Positions 60,222 to 64,000 of a DNA stretch of 64,000 nucleotides are shown here, in pieces. The stretch lies in contig NZ_CP108095.1 in the NCBI RefSeq assembly GCF_036194065.1, forward strand, positions 6,076,001-6,140,000, read 5' to 3'. Position 1 is the stretch's first letter, and each line of letters starts with the position of its first letter. Both the position numbers and the translations under genes were made by a program. The DNA comes from Streptomyces sp. NBC_00239. GTDB lineage: Bacteria > Actinomycetota > Actinomycetes > Streptomycetales > Streptomycetaceae. Under the pieces are notes generated by a model, which was not told where the DNA came from, made no database searches, and was given only the letters and a program-made list of their open reading frames with translations.

Positions 60222-61019
60222 ATGGCACGGGTACGCTACGGCGCACGCACCGAGGCCGAGATCGCGGCCTCCCGCGCGAAGAGTTCCAAGCTCCCCGACA
60301 TCTGGTCCACCGGTGTGGTGGCCGTGTGGGAGAGCGACCCCGAGGTGGTGGCGGCCGTCCTGCCGCCGCCCCTCAAGCCCGCCGAACGCCCCCTGGTCCG
60401 GGCCAACATCAGCAAGGTCGACCTGCCCGGCTACCCGCTCGGCGCGGGCTCCGTCGCCGTCGCCGCCCGGCACGGCGGGGTCGAGGGCTGGTACCCGCTG
60501 GTCATGCCGATGACCCTGGAGCGGGCCCTGACCGGCGGCCGCGAGGTCTTCGGCGAGCCCAAGAAGCTCGGCGAGGTCACCGTGGAGCGCGACGGCCTGG
60601 TGGTGCGCGCGGCCCTGGCCCGGCACGGCATCGCCTTCGTGGAGGTCCGCGGGGCCGTGGACCGCGCCCTGCCGCTCCCCGAGCCCGTGCAGAAGACCGA
60701 CTTCTACTTCAAGTTCCTTCCCGCGGTTGACGGTTCCGGCTTCGACGGCGACCCGGTGCTCGTGCACTGCACGCGCAACGAGAAGGTCCGCAAGCTGGAG
60801 AACGTCACCGGGGACGTGGTCCTGCGCGAGTCGATGTTCGACCCGGTCGCCGACCTCCCGGTCCGCCGCCTCGTCGAGATCACCATCGGCGAGAAGACCA
60901 CCGACCAGCAGGGCCGGGTCGTCGAACGGGTCAGCGCGCAGGCCCTCCTCCCGTACCTCCACCAGCGCTACGACGACCCGCAGCAGGCCTTCGACGGCCC
61001 CCCGGAAGGGAGCGTCTGA
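60222..61019 (+). CDS. Acetoacetate decarboxylase-family protein
   Basis: A 265-residue acetoacetate decarboxylase-like protein. The Schiff-base lysine lies in the family motif FGEPKKLGEV (about residue 115). Other blocks are SKVDLPGYPLGAGSVAVAAR and VEGWYPLVMPM. Actinobacterial members often act on other substrates such as aldol-type reactions, so decarboxylation of acetoacetate is not certain. The ATG follows AAGGGTGG at 8 bases. It leads a tight operon: the SDR starts one base after its stop. Confidence 0.88.
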   Translation: MARVRYGARTEAEIAASRAKSSKLPDIWSTGVVAVWESDPEVVAAVLPPPLKPAERPLVRANISKVDLPGYPLGAGSVAVAARHGGVEGWYPLVMPMTLERALTGGREVFGEPKKLGEVTVERDGLVVRAALARHGIAFVEVRGAVDRALPLPEPVQKTDFYFKFLPAVDGSGFDGDPVLVHCTRNEKVRKLENVTGDVVLRESMFDPVADLPVRRLVEITIGEKTTDQQGRVVERVSAQALLPYLHQRYDDPQQAFDGPPEGSV

Positions 61020-61020
61020 G

Positions 61021-61905
61021 ATGCGGCTCGAATCCGGACAGGTCGCCGTGGTCACGGGAGCCGCGAGCGGCATCGGCCGGGCCATGGCCCGCCGCTTCGC
61101 CGCCGAGGGCCTCAAGGTGGTCCTCGCCGACGTCGAGGAGGGCGCCCTCGCCAAGGCCGCCGGGGAGCTCGCCGCCGAGGGCGCCGAGGTGCTCGCCCGG
61201 GTGGTCGACGTCAGCGACCGCGACTCGGTGACCGCCCTCGCCGACGCCGCGTACGGGGCCTTCGGTGCGGTCCACGTGCTGTGCAACAACGCCGGCGTCG
61301 GATCCGGCGCCGAGGGCCGGATGTGGGAGCACGAGCCCAACGACTGGAAGTGGGCGTTCTCCGTCAACGTCTGGGGCGTCTTCCACGGCATCCAGGCCTT
61401 CGTGCCCCGCATGATCGCCGGCGGCGCCCCCGGCCACGTCGTCAACACCTCCTCCGGCGACGGCGGCATCGCCCCCCTGCCCACCGCCTCCGTGTACGCC
61501 GTCACCAAGGCGGCCGTGGTCACGATGACCGAGTCCCTCTACGCCCACCTGCGGGCGGAGGGCGCCTCCGTCGGCGCCTCCGTGCTCTTCCCCGGGCCGC
61601 ACATGCTGCGCACCGGCCTGTGGGAGTCGCACCGCAACCGCCCCGACCGGTACGCCAAGGAGCGGCCGCGCAGGACCCCGTACCGCAGCCTCGACCAGTG
61701 GGAGGCCGCGATGAGGGAAGCCGGCCAGGAGATCGCCTTCACCCCGGTCGAGGAGGTCGCCGAGCACGTCGTGGACGGCATCCGCGCCGACCGCTTCTGG
61801 ATGCTCCCGGCCAGCGAGCACAGCGACCGGCAGATCAGGGCCCGCTCGCAGTCGATGCTCGACCGCGCCAACCCCGCCTACCTGGAACGCTTCATCCTCG
61901 ACTAG
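61021..61905 (+). CDS. Short-chain dehydrogenase/reductase
   Basis: A 294-residue classical SDR. The NAD(P) motif is VVTGAASGIGRAMARRFA, followed by CNNAGVG. The catalytic serine is in VVNTSSGDGG and the YxxxK pair in SVYAVTKAAVV. The C-terminal half is longer than average, with ESHRNRPDRYAKERPRRTPY, an Arg-rich loop likely lining the substrate site. It follows the decarboxylase by one base and precedes the amidohydrolase by nine bases. It probably oxidises an alcohol in the same pathway. Confidence 0.92.
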   Translation: MRLESGQVAVVTGAASGIGRAMARRFAAEGLKVVLADVEEGALAKAAGELAAEGAEVLARVVDVSDRDSVTALADAAYGAFGAVHVLCNNAGVGSGAEGRMWEHEPNDWKWAFSVNVWGVFHGIQAFVPRMIAGGAPGHVVNTSSGDGGIAPLPTASVYAVTKAAVVTMTESLYAHLRAEGASVGASVLFPGPHMLRTGLWESHRNRPDRYAKERPRRTPYRSLDQWEAAMREAGQEIAFTPVEEVAEHVVDGIRADRFWMLPASEHSDRQIRARSQSMLDRANPAYLERFILD

Positions 61906-61914
61906 GGACGCCTC

Positions 61915-63219
61915 GTGAGTGACACACCCGTGAGTGAGACTCCGTACGAAGACCCGTATCTGATCATTTCCTCCGACTGCCACGCGGGCCTGCCCACCGA
62001 GCGGTACCGCCCCTACCTCGACTCCCGGTTCCACCCCGAGTTCGACGAATTCCTCGGCCAGCGCGACGCCCGCCGCGAGGAGGCCACCCGGCTCGGGGTG
62101 CGCAACGAGGCCTTCGCCGAGAAGTGGTTCCACGACCACGAGGAGGGCCTCAAGGGCGGCTGGGACACCACCCAGCGGCTGAAGGAGCTCGACGGCGACG
62201 GGGTCGCGGCCGAGGTCGTCTTCCCCGACGCGGACGCCGTCGACAGCCAGACCGCCGCCCCCTTCGGGGTGGGCCTGGGCCTGTCCGGCGACCAGGACCC
62301 CGAACTCGGCATGGCGGGCGCGCAGGCGCACAACCGCTGGCTCGCCGAGTTCGTCTCCGCCCACCCCGAACGGCACTGCGGTGTCGCCCTGCTGCCCATC
62401 ACCGGGGAGCCGTCGAAGGTGGTCGCCGAGATCCACCGGGCCAAGGAGTCCGGCCTCGGCGCGCTGATGATCCCCTCGATGTGGGTGGACAAGGCGCCCT
62501 ACCACGACCGCCGCTACGACCCCGTGTGGGCGGCCGCCGCCGAGACGGCCATGCCGATCGTCACCCACTCCGGCGCGGCCCCGCGCCACGAGTACGGCGA
62601 CCACCTCGGCATCTACGTCTCCGAGGTCACGTGGTGGCCGGCCCGGCCGCTGTGGTTCCTGCTCTGGTCGGGGGTCTTCGAGCGCCACCCGGGCCTGAAG
62701 TTCGGGGTCGCCGAGTCGGGCTGCTGGTGGCTGCCGAACCAGCTGTGGTTCATGGACCGGCTCTACCTGGGCGCGCACGGCGGCAAGAAGCTGTCCCCGT
62801 TCGCGGAGCTGAAGCGCCCGCCCAGCGAGTACCTGGACCGGCAGGTGTTCGTCTGCGCCACCAACACCAAGCGCCGCGAGCTGGCGCAGCGCTACGAGAT
62901 CGGCGTCGACAACATCCTGTGGGGCTCGGACTTCCCGCACCCCGAGGGCACCTGGCCCCACACCCGCACCTGGCTGAAGAACACCTTCCACGACATCCCG
63001 GTGGCCGAGACCCGCCGGATGCTGGGCCTGGCCGCCGCCGACGTCTTCGGCTTCGACACGGCCAAGCTCGCCCCGGTCGCCCGCCGGATCGGCCCCACCC
63101 CGGCGGAGCTCGGCCAGTCGCCCGACCAGGCGGCGGTCGAGGCCTCATGGGCGCGCTCCCGCGAGGTCGGCCGGCACTGGCTGACGGACAACGACTTCCC
63201 GGTCCTGGGGGCCTCCTGA
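61915..63219 (+). CDS. Amidohydrolase-family protein (ACMSD-like TIM barrel)
   Basis: A 434-residue metal-dependent hydrolase or decarboxylase of the amidohydrolase-2 type. Metal residues appear as SSDCHAG near the N-terminus, MPIVTHSGAAPRHEYGDH in the middle and WGSDFPHPEGTW near residue 340. The start is a GTG. A paralogue follows with a TGATG overlap, 40-50% alike in visible blocks (DCHAG, AHNRWLA, HPGLK). Both may act on two related substrates or form a heteromer. Confidence 0.87.
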   Translation: MSDTPVSETPYEDPYLIISSDCHAGLPTERYRPYLDSRFHPEFDEFLGQRDARREEATRLGVRNEAFAEKWFHDHEEGLKGGWDTTQRLKELDGDGVAAEVVFPDADAVDSQTAAPFGVGLGLSGDQDPELGMAGAQAHNRWLAEFVSAHPERHCGVALLPITGEPSKVVAEIHRAKESGLGALMIPSMWVDKAPYHDRRYDPVWAAAAETAMPIVTHSGAAPRHEYGDHLGIYVSEVTWWPARPLWFLLWSGVFERHPGLKFGVAESGCWWLPNQLWFMDRLYLGAHGGKKLSPFAELKRPPSEYLDRQVFVCATNTKRRELAQRYEIGVDNILWGSDFPHPEGTWPHTRTWLKNTFHDIPVAETRRMLGLAAADVFGFDTAKLAPVARRIGPTPAELGQSPDQAAVEASWARSREVGRHWLTDNDFPVLGAS

Positions 63220-64000
63220 TGGACGACCGCTACACCGTCATCTCCGCCGACTGCCACGCGGGCGCCGACCTCCTCGACTACAGGCCGTACCTGGACAAGC
63301 GCCACCACGAGGACTTCGACGCCTGGGCCGCCGGATACGTCAATCCGTACGAGGACCTGCTCGCCGACACCGCCGACCGGAACTGGAACTCGCCCCGCCG
63401 GCTGGCCGAGCTCGAAGCGGACGGCATCGTCGCGGAGGTCCTCTTCCCCAACACCATCCCGCCCTTCTTCCCGAACGCCTCCCTGATGGCCCAGCCGCCG
63501 ACCCGGGCCGAGTACGAGCAGCGCTGGGCCGGCCTCCAGGCCCACAACCGCTGGCTCGCCGACTTCTGCGCCGACGCCCCGGGCCGCCGGGCGGGCGTGG
63601 CGCAGATCCTGCTGAACGACGTGGACGCGGCGGTCGCGGAGATCCGCCGCTGCCGCGACGCGGGCCTGACCGGCGGCATCCTGCTGCCCGGCGTACCGCC
63701 CGGCTCGACCGTGCCCGAGCTGTACTCCTCGGTGTACGACCCGATCTGGGCGGTCTGCGACGAGCTGGACGTACCGGTGAACCACCACGGGGGTTCCGCG
63801 TCCCCGCCGCTGGGCGACGAACCGGCCGCGCGGGCGGTCTTCATGGTCGAGGCCACCTGGTTCTCGCACCGCGCCCTGTGGCACCTGATCTTCGGGGGCG
63901 CGTTCCGCCGCCATCCGGGCCTCAAGCTGGTCCTCACCGAACAGGGCTCCGGCTGGATCCCCGGGGTCGTGGAGATGCTGGACTACTACCACGGGCGCCT
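63219..64000 (+). CDS. Second amidohydrolase-family protein (truncated by window end)
   Basis: The first 260 residues of an amidohydrolase-2-type protein; the frame is open to the end of the window. It starts MDDRYTVISADCHAGADLLD and contains LQAHNRWLADFCADAPGRRA, LDVPVNHHGGSASPPLGDEP and LTEQGSGWIPGVVEM, in the same order as the upstream paralogue. The ATG overlaps that gene's stop (TGATG). The metal-binding histidine and glutamate or glutamine positions of the first half are present. It is the last visible gene of the TetR-controlled operon. Confidence 0.87.
   Translation, partial: MDDRYTVISADCHAGADLLDYRPYLDKRHHEDFDAWAAGYVNPYEDLLADTADRNWNSPRRLAELEADGIVAEVLFPNTIPPFFPNASLMAQPPTRAEYEQRWAGLQAHNRWLADFCADAPGRRAGVAQILLNDVDAAVAEIRRCRDAGLTGGILLPGVPPGSTVPELYSSVYDPIWAVCDELDVPVNHHGGSASPPLGDEPAARAVFMVEATWFSHRALWHLIFGGAFRRHPGLKLVLTEQGSGWIPGVVEMLDYYHGR

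Overview
This 64-kb window is high-GC DNA with GTG and TTG starts, dense ATGA/GTGA gene overlaps, and gene families typical of Streptomyces: a SufU-type Suf operon, actinobacterial DapD, a class-E-sortase-type LAETG protein, a TerD protein, a Gbn-like HTH protein and a Pit transporter behind a PHO box. I read it as a chromosomal core segment of a Streptomyces species. From memory, the gene order resembles the S. coelicolor SCO1830-SCO1926 region in reverse; that was not checked. I saw no phage, transposase, integrase, CRISPR array, rRNA or tRNA.

Layout. 1-5.3 kb: sufB(partial)-sufD-Rieske ferredoxin-sufC-sufS-sufU-sufT, one Fe-S assembly operon closed by a hairpin. 5.4-11 kb: a membrane protein, an SMR efflux pump with a TetR regulator and twin operators, an HxlR-peroxiredoxin fusion divergent from an MFS pump, and dapD with a very strong terminator. 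11-19.3 kb: small membrane and GNAT genes, a secreted nuclease-like protein, a conserved unknown protein with a paralogue at 46.7 kb, a Tat-exported PhoX-like phosphatase behind a PHO box, and a two-domain TerD protein. 19.6-22.2 kb: aldehyde dehydrogenase and IclR regulator, divergent around a palindromic operator. 22.4-29.8 kb: membrane protein, histidine kinase and response regulator in overlap, then a class B PBP, a GNAT, a FrnE-like DsbA protein and a PLP enzyme.

30-45 kb: a second PLP enzyme, an amidohydrolase, the LAETG wall protein, and then cobalamin genes on the minus strand (cbiB-cobQ-ChlI/ChlD fusion-cobO-cobB, and a CbiG_C-CobC fusion). A cobalamin riboswitch precedes cbiB and a ZIP transporter gene lies inside the cluster on the other strand. 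cobN and the ring-methylation genes are not here. The Pit phosphate transporter and its small partner follow, again behind a PHO box, so two phosphate-starvation-type sites occur about 29 kb apart. 45-53.6 kb: alpha/beta hydrolase, the second unknown paralogue, VOC protein, zinc metallopeptidase, an ABC-F ATPase behind a leaderless 7-residue leader ORF, the Gbn homologue with a cluster of GATC sites upstream, and an enoyl-CoA hydratase. 53.8-56.1 kb: a five-gene Asp23/Gls24-AmaP envelope module. 56.2-59.3 kb: an SDR with altered catalytic residues, a SURF1 protein, a Cys-rich protein and a DEDDh-BRCT exonuclease. 59.5-64 kb: a TetR regulator divergent from acetoacetate decarboxylase-SDR-amidohydrolase-amidohydrolase(partial), apparently a catabolic operon.

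Repeats are prominent. A dispersed palindrome family (core AGCCTCGCCGGCG facing its reverse complement) sits between genes at about 19.4, 33.7, 40.5 and 48.1 kb. There are also 59-bp, 21-bp, 15-bp and 11-bp tandem repeats. All functional calls come from reading the sequence; no database search was run.
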